DNA of 64,000 bases, taken from NCBI GenBank assembly GCA_024229395.1, contig JAAESM010000027.1, positions 168,248-232,247 of the forward strand, written 5' to 3'. Under the pieces are notes generated by a model, which had not been told where the DNA came from, did not search any database, and saw nothing but the letters and a program-made list of their open reading frames with translations. Within the stretch, counting starts at the first letter, position 1. Each line of letters begins with the position of its first letter. This DNA comes from Planctomycetota bacterium. GTDB taxonomy: Bacteria > Planctomycetota > UBA1135. Of the stretch, positions 34,256 to 43,708 are shown piece by piece. A program made the translations under genes and the position numbers.

Positions 34256-35380
34256 ATGGCCGTCCCTTTCTTCGACATCCAGTACAACCTCGACCTCGCC
34301 ACCAAGAAGTCTTTGCTTGGCCGCTGGGAGAACATCCTCAACCACGGCGGTTTCGTCAACGGTCCCGAGGTACGCGAGCTTGAAGCGGCACTCGCCGAGT
34401 TCCTCGACATTCCGCATGTGGTGTGTTGTTCGAACGGTTCCGATGCTCTGGTGCTCGCCCTGCGCGCTGCCGGTGTCGGCCCCGGCGACGAAGTCCTGGT
34501 TCCTGCCTTTACCTTCTTCGCTTCCGCTGGTGCGGTTTCGCGTTGTGGCGCCAAGCCGGTGTTCGTGGATATCGATCCCGATACTTACCTGATCAGCGCC
34601 GAAGATGCTGCCAGCAAAGTCACCGCAGCAACCAAGGCGGTCATGGTGGTGCATCTCTATGGCATGCCCGCCGATATCCCGGCGCTTGAAAAGGTCATCA
34701 ACGCCGCCGCCGGTCGTGAGATTGCGGTAGTGGAAGATGCCGCACAAGCCGTCGGCGCCACGCACCCAGATGGAGTGGTCGGTGGCATGGGCACTTCGGC
34801 CGGTTGGTCGTGCTTCCCGACCAAGAACCTCGGCTCTCCTGGAGATGCTGGCTTCGCGACTGCAGCCAACGAAGAAGTTGCCGAACGTATGCGCCGCCTG
34901 CGCGAACATGGTGGCGGGCGTCAGTATTACCACGATGAAGTGGGCTACAATTTCCGCATGGACAGCTTGCAGGCAGCCGGCCTGCTCGAGTTCCTGCCGC
35001 GCCTAGTCGAGTTCAACGGCGTGCGTCGTAATAGTGCTGAGCATTACAGTGAACTCTTCACTGCAGCTGGTCTTGCCGGCAAGCATCTCACCCTGCCAAT
35101 CAACACGCCGGGCCATGTTTACCACCAATACGTCATTCGCACCGATAAGCGCGACGACCTGATGGCCTTCCTGCGCGCTCGCGACATCGGTTGCGCGGTC
35201 TATTACCCGCTATCGCTGCACCTGCAGCCTTGCTACCAAGACCTTGGCGGTCAACTCGGCGACTTGCCGGAATCGGAGCGAGCTACGGAGCAAGTCCTCG
35301 CCCTGCCGATTTATCCCGGTGTCACTTTCGACCATCGTGAGGAGTTGGTGTCGGCTGTGGCTGAATTCTTCGGTGTTTGA
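34256..35380 (+). CDS. DegT/DnrJ/EryC1/StrS sugar aminotransferase
   Basis: 374 residues. 'MAVPFFDIQYNL', 'GGFVNGPEVRELEAALAEFL', 'VVCCSNGSDALVLALRAAGV', 'GDEVLVPAFTFFASAGAV', 'VVEDAAQAVGATHPDG' and 'CFPTKNLGSPGDAGFATA' (PLP lysine in 'PTKNL') define the family. These enzymes transaminate nucleotide-linked keto-sugars during synthesis of amino sugars for O-antigens, S-layers or glycoproteins. No other nucleotide-sugar gene is adjacent, so the sugar is unknown. The start follows a TAGAAT promoter-like hexamer. Confidence 0.93.
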   Translation: MAVPFFDIQYNLDLATKKSLLGRWENILNHGGFVNGPEVRELEAALAEFLDIPHVVCCSNGSDALVLALRAAGVGPGDEVLVPAFTFFASAGAVSRCGAKPVFVDIDPDTYLISAEDAASKVTAATKAVMVVHLYGMPADIPALEKVINAAAGREIAVVEDAAQAVGATHPDGVVGGMGTSAGWSCFPTKNLGSPGDAGFATAANEEVAERMRRLREHGGGRQYYHDEVGYNFRMDSLQAAGLLEFLPRLVEFNGVRRNSAEHYSELFTAAGLAGKHLTLPINTPGHVYHQYVIRTDKRDDLMAFLRARDIGCAVYYPLSLHLQPCYQDLGGQLGDLPESERATEQVLALPIYPGVTFDHREELVSAVAEFFGV

Positions 35381-35428
35381 GTGGGTGGGGGGCGCGCGGC
35401 ACTTCCTTCGCGCTTCGCAAGCTCGGCT

Positions 35429-35447
35429 GCGCCTCCGCTAGAGGCGC
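35429..35447. terminator. Hairpin after the DegT gene
   Basis: GCGCCTC CGCTA GAGGCGC forms a perfect 7-bp stem with a 5-base loop. It sits between convergent genes but is not followed by a T run on either strand, so a terminator role is only plausible. Confidence 0.3.
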
Positions 35448-35510
35448 GCTGCGGCCTTGCCCCACGCATCACATTTACACATATACAAACAAACCAAAAC
35501 GAACGACCAA

Positions 35511-35525
35511 CCAGGAACAACCTGG
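35511..35525 (-). terminator. Weak terminator-like hairpin after the Hpt gene
   Basis: Inverted repeat CCAGG/CCTGG with loop AACAA. On the minus strand it is followed by a T/G-rich stretch after the Hpt stop codon. The stem is short. Confidence 0.3.
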
Positions 35526-35532
35526 CTAACCA

Positions 35533-35886
35533 TTAACCAAGGCCATGCGCCTTCAGGTGTCCGTTCAGTCTCTCAATCTCACCTTCGAGGCGGTCAAGGA
35601 ATTCACCAACTTCATCCAAGTCATTGGTGCGGGCAAGATCCTCGACCAGCTTGGCAGTTTCTTGAATCCCGACCGCCCCTAAGTTGGCGCTAGAACCCTT
35701 GATGGCATGGGCGCCACTGTCGATCAGGTAAGCTTTCTGTTGCTCAAGGCCATCACGCATGGTCTGCAGCCGTGCGGGGCATTCCTCAAGGAACTCGTCA
35801 TAGAGTTGCAGCAGGATCTCCTTGTCGCCGAAAAGGTCCGCGAGTTCATCCACGCGGGCGGTATCTAGGGGTGATTGGGTGCTCAT
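35533..35886 (-). CDS. Stand-alone Hpt (histidine phosphotransfer) protein
   Basis: 117 residues. A four-helix Hpt pattern with the phospho-accepting His60 in 'DSGAHAIKGSSANLGA', acidic helix 'LLQLYDEFLEECPARLQTM' before it and 'KLVEDLARTNDLDE' after it. Hpt proteins relay phosphoryl groups between hybrid kinases and response regulators in the cytoplasm. No kinase or receiver gene is adjacent, so its partners are encoded elsewhere. The start was chosen at ATG 35886 where the family sequence begins. Confidence 0.87.
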   Translation of the reverse strand: MSTQSPLDTARVDELADLFGDKEILLQLYDEFLEECPARLQTMRDGLEQQKAYLIDSGAHAIKGSSANLGAVGIQETAKLVEDLARTNDLDEVGEFLDRLEGEIERLNGHLKAHGLG

Positions 35887-36023
35887 GGGGCGGATGCTCG
35901 ATGGGATTTCGAGTCGACTCATTCGCGGCACCAATCAGGGCACGCTTAAGCGTATTCGGCGGATAACTCAGCCGGACAGGGCGACGCCATGCAGGCAGTC
36001 GCTTGCTCCAGCAGGCAGGACCC

Positions 36024-36230
36024 CTAATTGGATCCTTCGGACTGGCGCAGGATACGTCGGAAGCACCAGAAGTTGATCGCCAACAGACTTGCCCAAGTGA
36101 GCACCGTTAGCCAGGTGCCGAAAGGGTTCAGCTCAACGATATTGCTGGCGGCAACAGTCAACTCATCTTCGGCCCCAGGGTTTGGGGCCGTGAGCTGTGA
36201 AGCAAGAAAAGTGAGTGGCAGGTGCAACAC
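36024..36230 (-). CDS. Small single-helix membrane protein after the AGCS gene
   Basis: 68 residues with one hydrophobic helix ('GTWLTVLTWASLLAINFWCF') and a short basic C-terminus. It begins 40 bases after the AGCS stop codon on the same strand. A small membrane protein in this place could be an accessory subunit of the symporter, by position only. No known family. Confidence 0.5.
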   Translation of the reverse strand: MLHLPLTFLASQLTAPNPGAEDELTVAASNIVELNPFGTWLTVLTWASLLAINFWCFRRILRQSEGSN

Positions 36231-36270
36231 GTTCGCGACGTCGGCAGGGGGGGCTCGAAAGCCCCGTGCC

Positions 36271-37914
36271 TTACTTGTACGTCGGGAACTTGTCTGATTT
36301 CAAGTCTGACCAGTAAGAAGTTAGGTCATTGCGTACTTTTCCGCTAAGTAACACTACACCTAGTACGTTCGGGAAGGCCATTCCCAAAATCATCAGGTCG
36401 CCGAACTCCAGGATCTGTGTGCTGGTGACGATCGAACCGATGAAGGTGAAGACTAAGAAGATGACCTTGTAGACCAGCGAACTCTTGTCCCCGAACAGGT
36501 AAGACCAGCAACGCTCGCCGTAGTAAGACCACGAGATCATGGTCGAGAAGGCGAACAGTGAGACCGCAACACTCAGGATGTATGGGAACCACCACAGGTC
36601 TTGGCCGAAGACCATCGAGGTCAGGCCGGCGCCGTTGTTGTCTGCAACGAAAGGTGCAGCTGCTTCAGCGAGTTCGCCACCTGGGTAGGCGCCAGCGATC
36701 ACGATGACCAATGCGGTCATCGTGCAGACGACGATGGTGTCGATGAATGGCTCAAGCAGAGCCACGATGCCTTCGCGGACCGGAAACTCGGTCTTTGCAG
36801 CGGAGTGGGCGATTGCGGCAGAACCAACACCAGCTTCGTTACTGAAGGCGGCTCGCTTGAAGCCGACCACCAACACTCCAATGAAACCACCGAAGGCGGC
36901 GTCGGAGTTGAAAGCACCGTCATAGATGGCGCGGAAGGCCGTAGGGATCTCGGAACCGTGGCTGAACAGGATGTAGAGGCAAGCGAGCACATAAATCGCG
37001 CACATCGAAGGCACGATCTTTTCAGCGGTGCTCGCAATGCGCTTGATGCCGCCAATGATCACCACACCAACAGCAATGGTCATAATCAAGCCGTAGGCCC
37101 AGGAGTAGTCCTTGAAGAAAGGCACGGTTTCCTGCACCGCGTTCAGCGATTGGTTGACCTGGAAGCTGTTGCCACCGGCCATCGAACCGCCAATACAAAG
37201 GACCGCGAACATGACAGCCAGGACCTTGCCCAAGCCGCCCATGCCCATTTCCTTCAGGCCTTTCGATAGGTAGTACATGGCGCCACCCATGACTTGGCCG
37301 TTGGGGCGCACCTCGCGGTATTTCTGGCCCAAGGTGCACTCGACGAACTTCGAGGACATGCCCAGGACGCCAGCCATGATCATCCAGAAGGTGGCACCAG
37401 GACCACCGAGGGAGATAGCAATGGCCACACCAGCAATGTTTCCGAGTCCAACCGTGGCGGAGAGTGCCGACGCCAGAGCTTGGAAGTGAGTAACTTCACC
37501 CGTGCCGTGGGCGTTTGGATCGGTGTACTTGCCGCGCGTGACATTGATTGCGTGGGTGAAGCCACGCAGGTTGATGAAACGCATGCGGATCGTGAAGAAC
37601 AGTGCGCCAAGAACCAGCCAAGCCACCAATAGAGGGACGGAGTTTCCGCCACCTACTGGGATTGGGTAGAAAAATACGCTGGCTAGGGCGCCGTTGGCAG
37701 TCCCCATGGCGCTGTCGATCTTGGCGAAGAATCCACCTTCCTCAGCGGGTACGGCATCGGTTGGAGTGCCGGATTCGGCTTCAGCTGCGCCGTCAGCGAT
37801 GGCTTCAGCAGCAGCATCCGTCTGCGGGACGACGTCGCCAGGCTCTTGAGCATATGCCGAGGCGGCGAGGATCGAAAGCGTGACGAGGAGAAGAAGGAGG
37901 CGTTTGAAGTTCAT
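36271..37914 (-). CDS. AGCS-family sodium:alanine/glycine symporter with extended N-terminus
   Basis: 547 residues. The first ~20 residues form a cleavable-looking signal ('LLLLVTLSILAASAYAQEP'), followed by an Ala/Glu/Asp-rich segment of ~50 residues, then the AGCS core of ~10 helices. Diagnostic: 'NLRGFTHAINVTRGKYTDP', 'GEVTHFQALASALSATVGLG', 'GNIAGVAIAISLGGPGATFW' and 'FSNEAGVGSAAIAHSAAKT'. AGCS carriers import alanine or glycine with Na+. The signal-peptide extension is also seen in other planctomycete AGCS proteins, as far as I recall. Start chosen at ATG 37914. Confidence 0.93.
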   Translation of the reverse strand: MNFKRLLLLLVTLSILAASAYAQEPGDVVPQTDAAAEAIADGAAEAESGTPTDAVPAEEGGFFAKIDSAMGTANGALASVFFYPIPVGGGNSVPLLVAWLVLGALFFTIRMRFINLRGFTHAINVTRGKYTDPNAHGTGEVTHFQALASALSATVGLGNIAGVAIAISLGGPGATFWMIMAGVLGMSSKFVECTLGQKYREVRPNGQVMGGAMYYLSKGLKEMGMGGLGKVLAVMFAVLCIGGSMAGGNSFQVNQSLNAVQETVPFFKDYSWAYGLIMTIAVGVVIIGGIKRIASTAEKIVPSMCAIYVLACLYILFSHGSEIPTAFRAIYDGAFNSDAAFGGFIGVLVVGFKRAAFSNEAGVGSAAIAHSAAKTEFPVREGIVALLEPFIDTIVVCTMTALVIVIAGAYPGGELAEAAAPFVADNNGAGLTSMVFGQDLWWFPYILSVAVSLFAFSTMISWSYYGERCWSYLFGDKSSLVYKVIFLVFTFIGSIVTSTQILEFGDLMILGMAFPNVLGVVLLSGKVRNDLTSYWSDLKSDKFPTYK

Positions 37915-38043
37915 GCGGCTGGGGTAGGGACACCGGAGCGCGGAAGGTCCGATTCTGGCGGCCCCGGGTGCTTTGGGCAAATCGTAGTTTTTGGCGTGTC
38001 TGCGATGAGGCGCCGCCGTCATCCATGGCGAGGTAAGCAAACC

Positions 38044-38463
38044 ATGAAAATAGACCTGTCACAGATTGATGATTTTGAAGATTTCCGCGCCATTCCACCG
38101 GGCGAGTACCACTGTAGAGCTGTAGAAGTGCGCGAAAGCGACAGTCCAGCTGGTCATATCCGCTGGGGAATCCGCTGGGAGGTGGTGTCCGGTGAGTTTC
38201 AAGGCCGTACTGCCTGCTGGGATTCTCTGCACTGGTCGGAGCGCGGCCTTCCAAGGGTGAAATACGTCTTGCAAATGATGGGTTTGCGTAGCGATGGGGA
38301 ACTGGAGCTCAAGACCGACGATATCGCCGGCCGCAGTGCGCTCGTTGAGTTCATTCACGAGGAGCGTGAGGACCCAACCTCAGGGATCCGCCGCATCATG
38401 AATCGAGTGCCCTATGCCGGTTATGCCCTGGCCCCGGTCGAAGTCGCATCAGGCTCCAAATGA
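38044..38463 (+). CDS. DUF669-like hypothetical protein
   Basis: 139 residues. 'IPPGEYHCRAVEVRESDS', 'GHIRWGIRWEVVSGEFQGR' and 'RVKYVLQMMGLRSDGELEL' resemble DUF669, a small domain frequent in phage genomes and probably linked to single-stranded DNA metabolism. Here it stands alone without phage neighbours. Starts at ATG 38044; the frame is open upstream but non-conserved. Confidence 0.6.
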   Translation: MKIDLSQIDDFEDFRAIPPGEYHCRAVEVRESDSPAGHIRWGIRWEVVSGEFQGRTACWDSLHWSERGLPRVKYVLQMMGLRSDGELELKTDDIAGRSALVEFIHEEREDPTSGIRRIMNRVPYAGYALAPVEVASGSK

Positions 38464-38516
38464 TTCCCCTTGGGGAGTCGCTTCCCACAGCTAGTCGAAT
38501 CTCAGCGCTGATTTCG

Positions 38517-38522
38517 TACAAT
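38517..38522 (+). promoter_or_regulatory. -10-like TACAAT before the PH-like membrane protein gene
   Basis: TACAAT, TCGGCCC, ATG 38530. No Shine-Dalgarno sequence precedes the start. Confidence 0.5.
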
Positions 38523-38529
38523 TCGGCCC

Positions 38530-39018
38530 ATGAGTGGGGCAGCAGTTGCCGACGGGTCGCCGATTTTCTCCGAAGAACGGCGGCCTTCACCGTTGATGGT
38601 CAAGCGTTTGTGCATTGGCGCAGTGCTGGTGGTGGCTTTGGTGCTGCTGTTAGTGCCGTTGCCCTGGATGGCGCGTGGTGGCATTGGCGTGGGCTTATTG
38701 CTGTTCGTCTGGCTGCTGTGGGCTTCGCGCTTCACAATCAAGCTGGATCAGGAGTGCTTGCGCTTGCGAATGGCGCCATTTCCCACCCGCAGCATCCCGC
38801 TCGAGGAGATTGCTGGTGCCAGCACCCATATGAGTTATCCATGGGGTATCGGCAAACGTGGTTGGAGCATCTCCAAATCACCTGGCGTCACGGTGTACTT
38901 CACCAATGCCGGCGCTGGGGTGGTCCTGGAGCTGGTCGATGGCCGCGCGGTGTGGCTGAACTCAGATCAGCCCGAGAAACTGGTGTCTTTGTTGCCGAAG
39001 CGTCGCAAGCGCCGTTGA
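38530..39018 (+). CDS. Small membrane protein with a bacterial PH-like soluble domain
   Basis: 162 residues. Two closely spaced hydrophobic helices (residues ~26-60) precede a ~90-residue strand-rich domain ('RFTIKLDQECLRLRMAPFP', 'GVTVYFTNAGAGVVLELVDG', 'LNSDQPEKLVSLLPKRRK'). The pattern of TM pair, PH-like domain and 'SDQPEKL' ending is common in uncharacterised actinobacterial and planctomycete proteins. Function unknown; membrane localisation is likely. Confidence 0.65.
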   Translation: MSGAAVADGSPIFSEERRPSPLMVKRLCIGAVLVVALVLLLVPLPWMARGGIGVGLLLFVWLLWASRFTIKLDQECLRLRMAPFPTRSIPLEEIAGASTHMSYPWGIGKRGWSISKSPGVTVYFTNAGAGVVLELVDGRAVWLNSDQPEKLVSLLPKRRKRR

Positions 39019-39031
39019 GCCCACGCCGCGT

Positions 39032-39037
39032 TATCCT
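39032..39037 (+). promoter_or_regulatory. -10-like TATCCT before the deaminase-like gene
   Basis: TATCCT, GTACTT, ATG 39044. The previous gene ends 25 bases upstream, so read-through transcription is also possible. Confidence 0.3.
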
Positions 39038-39043
39038 GTACTT

Positions 39044-39424
39044 ATGGACGATCGAAGTCTCGTAGCCGTGGCAGAACAAGCCGCCGCCACCGCCAAGGTG
39101 TTGCGCAATCCAATCGAAGGGGCCACCGTCATCTACGACGATGGCAGCATCAGTCGTGGCTGTCGCTTGGAGTTCGACGATCCTTCGCTGGATCAAGATT
39201 CCGTTTCCAATGCTGTTGCTGCTGGTCGCTCGGTGGGCGCTTATCGGCCATTGCGGATTGCGGTCTACTCGCCAGTGATCGACGGCCTCCCAGAGCTGAA
39301 TGTGGATTGTTTACAACGCCTCAAGGCTGTTTCGGCAGATGGATTGGAGGTTATCTTCTCTTCTGGCAGCGGTGATCGCGTGACTCGCAGCTTGAGTGAG
39401 TTGCTAGCTGCGGCTGGTGTCTAG
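39044..39424 (+). CDS. Cytidine-deaminase-fold protein lacking the zinc-binding residues
   Basis: 126 residues, the length of a homotetrameric cytidine deaminase. Order of elements matches CDA: 'NPIEGATVIYDDGSISRGC' corresponds to 'F.VGAA....DG....G.N', 'RIAVYSP' to the central strand, and 'LEVIFSSGSGDRVTRSLSELL' in pieces ('VIFSSGSGDRVTRSLSELL') to the 'V.....G....TL.ELLP.AF' end. The CAE zinc/catalytic motif is replaced by Gln51-Asp52-Ser53, and the PC-x2-C pair is reduced to a single Cys89. It therefore cannot be a zinc-dependent deaminase. A structural or nucleotide-binding role is likely. It precedes ligA by 13 bases, so co-expression with the ligase is expected. Confidence 0.65.
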   Translation: MDDRSLVAVAEQAAATAKVLRNPIEGATVIYDDGSISRGCRLEFDDPSLDQDSVSNAVAAGRSVGAYRPLRIAVYSPVIDGLPELNVDCLQRLKAVSADGLEVIFSSGSGDRVTRSLSELLAAAGV

Positions 39425-39431
39425 CCTGTAA

Positions 39432-41507
<2,076 letters not shown>

Positions 41508-41539
41508 AGCTGAGCCCGTCGTCGGCTGTTCTGTGCTGA

Positions 41540-41545
41540 TAGGAT
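41540..41545 (+). promoter_or_regulatory. -10-like TAGGAT before proC
   Basis: TAGGAT, AAGTCC, ATG 41552, in the 44-base gap after ligA. This fits a separate leaderless transcript. Confidence 0.45.
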
Positions 41546-41551
41546 AAGTCC

Positions 41552-42346
41552 ATGCGAATCACCATCGTTGGGGCAGGTGTCATGGGGCAAGCGTTGGCCA
41601 CAGGCTTGCAGAGTGCTGATCAGGAGTTTGACCTCCGTTTCTTGACACGCACCGCGGAATCGGCCGTCGCCGTCCAAGCGGAAACATCGATTCCATCCAG
41701 CGCTGAGATCGGCCCGTCCATGGCTGATTCTGAAGTGGTGGTTTTATGCCTGAAGCCACATAAGACGCTCGCCGCTCTCGAAGCACTTGCCCCACATTTG
41801 CACAGCAACACCGTGGTGGTCTCCATCGCTGCCGGTCTGCACTTGGGGCAACTTGCGAGCGCCCTGTCAGAATCGCAACCCTTGGTGCGCGCCATGCCGA
41901 ATACCCCATGCCGAGTCGGTTCCGGAATGACCGTGATCTGCGGTTCCGAACAAACGGATGATCAGGCGGTCTCGAAAGTGAAAACCGTCTTCGATGTCTT
42001 CGGCCAAGTCATTGAACTGGAAGAAGAGCATTTCGACGCCGTCACTGGCCTCTCCGCAAGTGGCCCAGCGTTCATCTTCCTGGTAATCGAAGCGCTGTCC
42101 GATGGCGGCGTGATGGCAGGATTACCGCGCGATGTGGCGGTCAAGCTCGCCACCCAAGCCACCCTTGGTGCAGCCACCATGGTGCAACACACTGGCGAAC
42201 ACCCAGCTAGTTTGCGCGATGCTGTTACGACTCCTGCAGGTTGCACGATCTCGGCTTTGTTGCGCATGGAAGACGGCAAGTTGCGCAGCGTGCTGGCGCG
42301 CGGTGTGCAAGAAGCAGCTGAAAGTGCTGCGCGTTTAGGGGATTAG
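41552..42346 (+). CDS. proC: Pyrroline-5-carboxylate reductase
   Basis: 264 residues. N-terminal Rossmann motif 'ITIVGAGVMGQALATGL', 'VVVLCLKPHKTL', 'LVRAMPNTPCRVGSGMTVI', and the ProC signature near the C-terminus 'HTGEHPASLRDAVTTPAGCT' with 'GLSASGPAFIFLVIEALSDGG'. Catalyses the last step of proline synthesis, reduction of P5C with NAD(P)H in the cytoplasm. The following lipoprotein gene begins 5 bases after its stop. Confidence 0.97.
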   Translation: MRITIVGAGVMGQALATGLQSADQEFDLRFLTRTAESAVAVQAETSIPSSAEIGPSMADSEVVVLCLKPHKTLAALEALAPHLHSNTVVVSIAAGLHLGQLASALSESQPLVRAMPNTPCRVGSGMTVICGSEQTDDQAVSKVKTVFDVFGQVIELEEEHFDAVTGLSASGPAFIFLVIEALSDGGVMAGLPRDVAVKLATQATLGAATMVQHTGEHPASLRDAVTTPAGCTISALLRMEDGKLRSVLARGVQEAAESAARLGD

Positions 42347-42351
42347 GAATC

Positions 42352-42915
42352 ATGAATAGCATCAAGCGGCTTGGATTCTTCCTGCCAACCTTGATGTTTG
42401 TCCTTGCTTGCGCAAATCCTCGGATCACGAACTCATCGCAGCCAAGCGCGATGGATTTTGTTCCGGTGTTGTCGGAGCACCATCAGCTTGGGGTCGGCCC
42501 AAGGATCTCCGTGCATCCAATCAATCCCTATGGCCGAGAACTGGAGGGGAATCGCCAATGGTTGCTTCAAGGCTGGATGGAGTTTGGCATTGCCGAAGCA
42601 CGCGCCATCGAGATCCGCGACCAGATCATGGACCGTTCCTTAGAGGACTTCCGTTCGACGCAGTCTCCTGACTATCGAGCTGAACCTGCGCCAGAATGGA
42701 TGCGCCGAATGGCAGCTGGAGTGGCATCCGATATCGAGAGCTTCAGCGAGTTGATGATCATTGGCGGTGCGCAATTCGATGACACCTTCTATTTGGCGTA
42801 TGCGCTCGTCAATGTCGGCGAAATCGGCATCTTCCTCGCGGAGTTTGCACTCCATGGATTTGACTATAGTCCACGCCTTTTACAGACGAAGTTCCTCAAG
42901 AGCCGTTACAGCTGA
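42352..42915 (+). CDS. Putative lipoprotein, unknown function
   Basis: 187 residues. 'RLGFFLPTLMFVLACANP' is a lipoprotein signal with Cys near residue 21. The mature part is mixed alpha/beta ('LGVGPRISVHPINPYGREL', 'EWMRRMAAGVASDIESFSEL', 'DTFYLAYALVNVGEIGIFLA'). Contains no recognised domain. Co-transcription with proC is likely from the 5-base gap. Confidence 0.6.
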   Translation: MNSIKRLGFFLPTLMFVLACANPRITNSSQPSAMDFVPVLSEHHQLGVGPRISVHPINPYGRELEGNRQWLLQGWMEFGIAEARAIEIRDQIMDRSLEDFRSTQSPDYRAEPAPEWMRRMAAGVASDIESFSELMIIGGAQFDDTFYLAYALVNVGEIGIFLAEFALHGFDYSPRLLQTKFLKSRYS

Positions 42916-42960
42916 ACCCTGCAGGGACAAGGGAAGCCAGTGCTCGGACCAACACGGTCA

Positions 42961-43695
42961 CTACTTACCTATTCGAAACTCAGCGCACAACGGCAAGTGA
43001 TCACTGGCGGCCTTGGCCACCTTCAACTTGCTGACATGAATATGTTCATCATGCAGTGGTCCGCGCCAGAAGAATTTATCCAAGGCACCTGCCGGCGCCG
43101 GACTTGGGAAAGTGCGCAATGGTTTGCGCTGGCCATGTTCGCTCCATGCATCGAAACCCGCATCGCCGATACCGGAACCGTGGAACAGCAAGTTACGCCA
43201 ATCGTTAGTGTCTCCGCCTAGCAATACGGCTTGACGCTTTGGCAGGTGCCGCAGTGTGTCACTGTGCAGCACGGTCTTGACTTGGTGCATGCGTTCCGCC
43301 GCCGACAAGCCTAAGTGCCAGTTGAAAATGTGCAGATTGCTGCGGCGTGGCAGACTCAATCGCGTGTAAAGGCAGTTGCGGCTCTTACGCCAACCACGTC
43401 GCAAGTCGATCACCCTACGCTTCACGATCGGGAAGCGGCTCAAGGTGGCATTGCCATAGCTGCCGGTCTTCAACACATGCCCATGGGCCCAAGTGTGGAA
43501 CTCATAGCCCATTTCCTGCGCGATCAGGTGATCGAGATAGAGTTTCTTCGAACGCGGCACACCTCGGTCCACTTCCTGCAGCAACACTACATCGGGATCA
43601 TGATGGCGCAGCGTTTCCAGCACGCGCTCGGGATCGAACTTGCGATCCAGACCAATGCAGCGGTGAATATTCCAAGTCATGAGGCGCAGTAACAT
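42961..43695 (-). CDS. Endonuclease/exonuclease/phosphatase (EEP) family protein
   Basis: 244 residues from ATG 43695, which has an AAGGAG site seven bases upstream. EEP motifs: 'LMTWNIHRCIGLDRKFDPE' (Asn), 'DPDVVLLQEVDRG' (catalytic Glu), 'IFNWHLGLSAAERMHQ' (His), 'LLGGDTNDW' (Asp/Asn) and 'ASDHLPLCAEFRIGK' (Asp-His). The spacing between these motifs fits the phospholipase/phosphodiesterase-type members near cardiolipin-synthase-like genes. Second gene of a two-gene operon with the PLD protein. Confidence 0.9.
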   Translation of the reverse strand: MLLRLMTWNIHRCIGLDRKFDPERVLETLRHHDPDVVLLQEVDRGVPRSKKLYLDHLIAQEMGYEFHTWAHGHVLKTGSYGNATLSRFPIVKRRVIDLRRGWRKSRNCLYTRLSLPRRSNLHIFNWHLGLSAAERMHQVKTVLHSDTLRHLPKRQAVLLGGDTNDWRNLLFHGSGIGDAGFDAWSEHGQRKPLRTFPSPAPAGALDKFFWRGPLHDEHIHVSKLKVAKAASDHLPLCAEFRIGK

Positions 43696-43702
43696 GAACG
43701 TA

Positions 43703-43708
43703 CTCCTT
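43703..43708 (-). promoter_or_regulatory. Shine-Dalgarno AAGGAG for the EEP gene
   Basis: Minus-strand AAGGAG overlaps the TAA stop codon of the PLD gene and lies seven bases before the ATG at 43695. This implies coupled translation and settles the EEP start. Confidence 0.7.

Noticed and set aside
33584..34933. 449-codon open frame on the minus strand
   Set aside because: It lies opposite the 33485-34192 and DegT genes. The DegT protein has clear catalytic motifs, and the antisense translation is low in structure and rich in His/Arg/Gly, as expected from a shadow frame.
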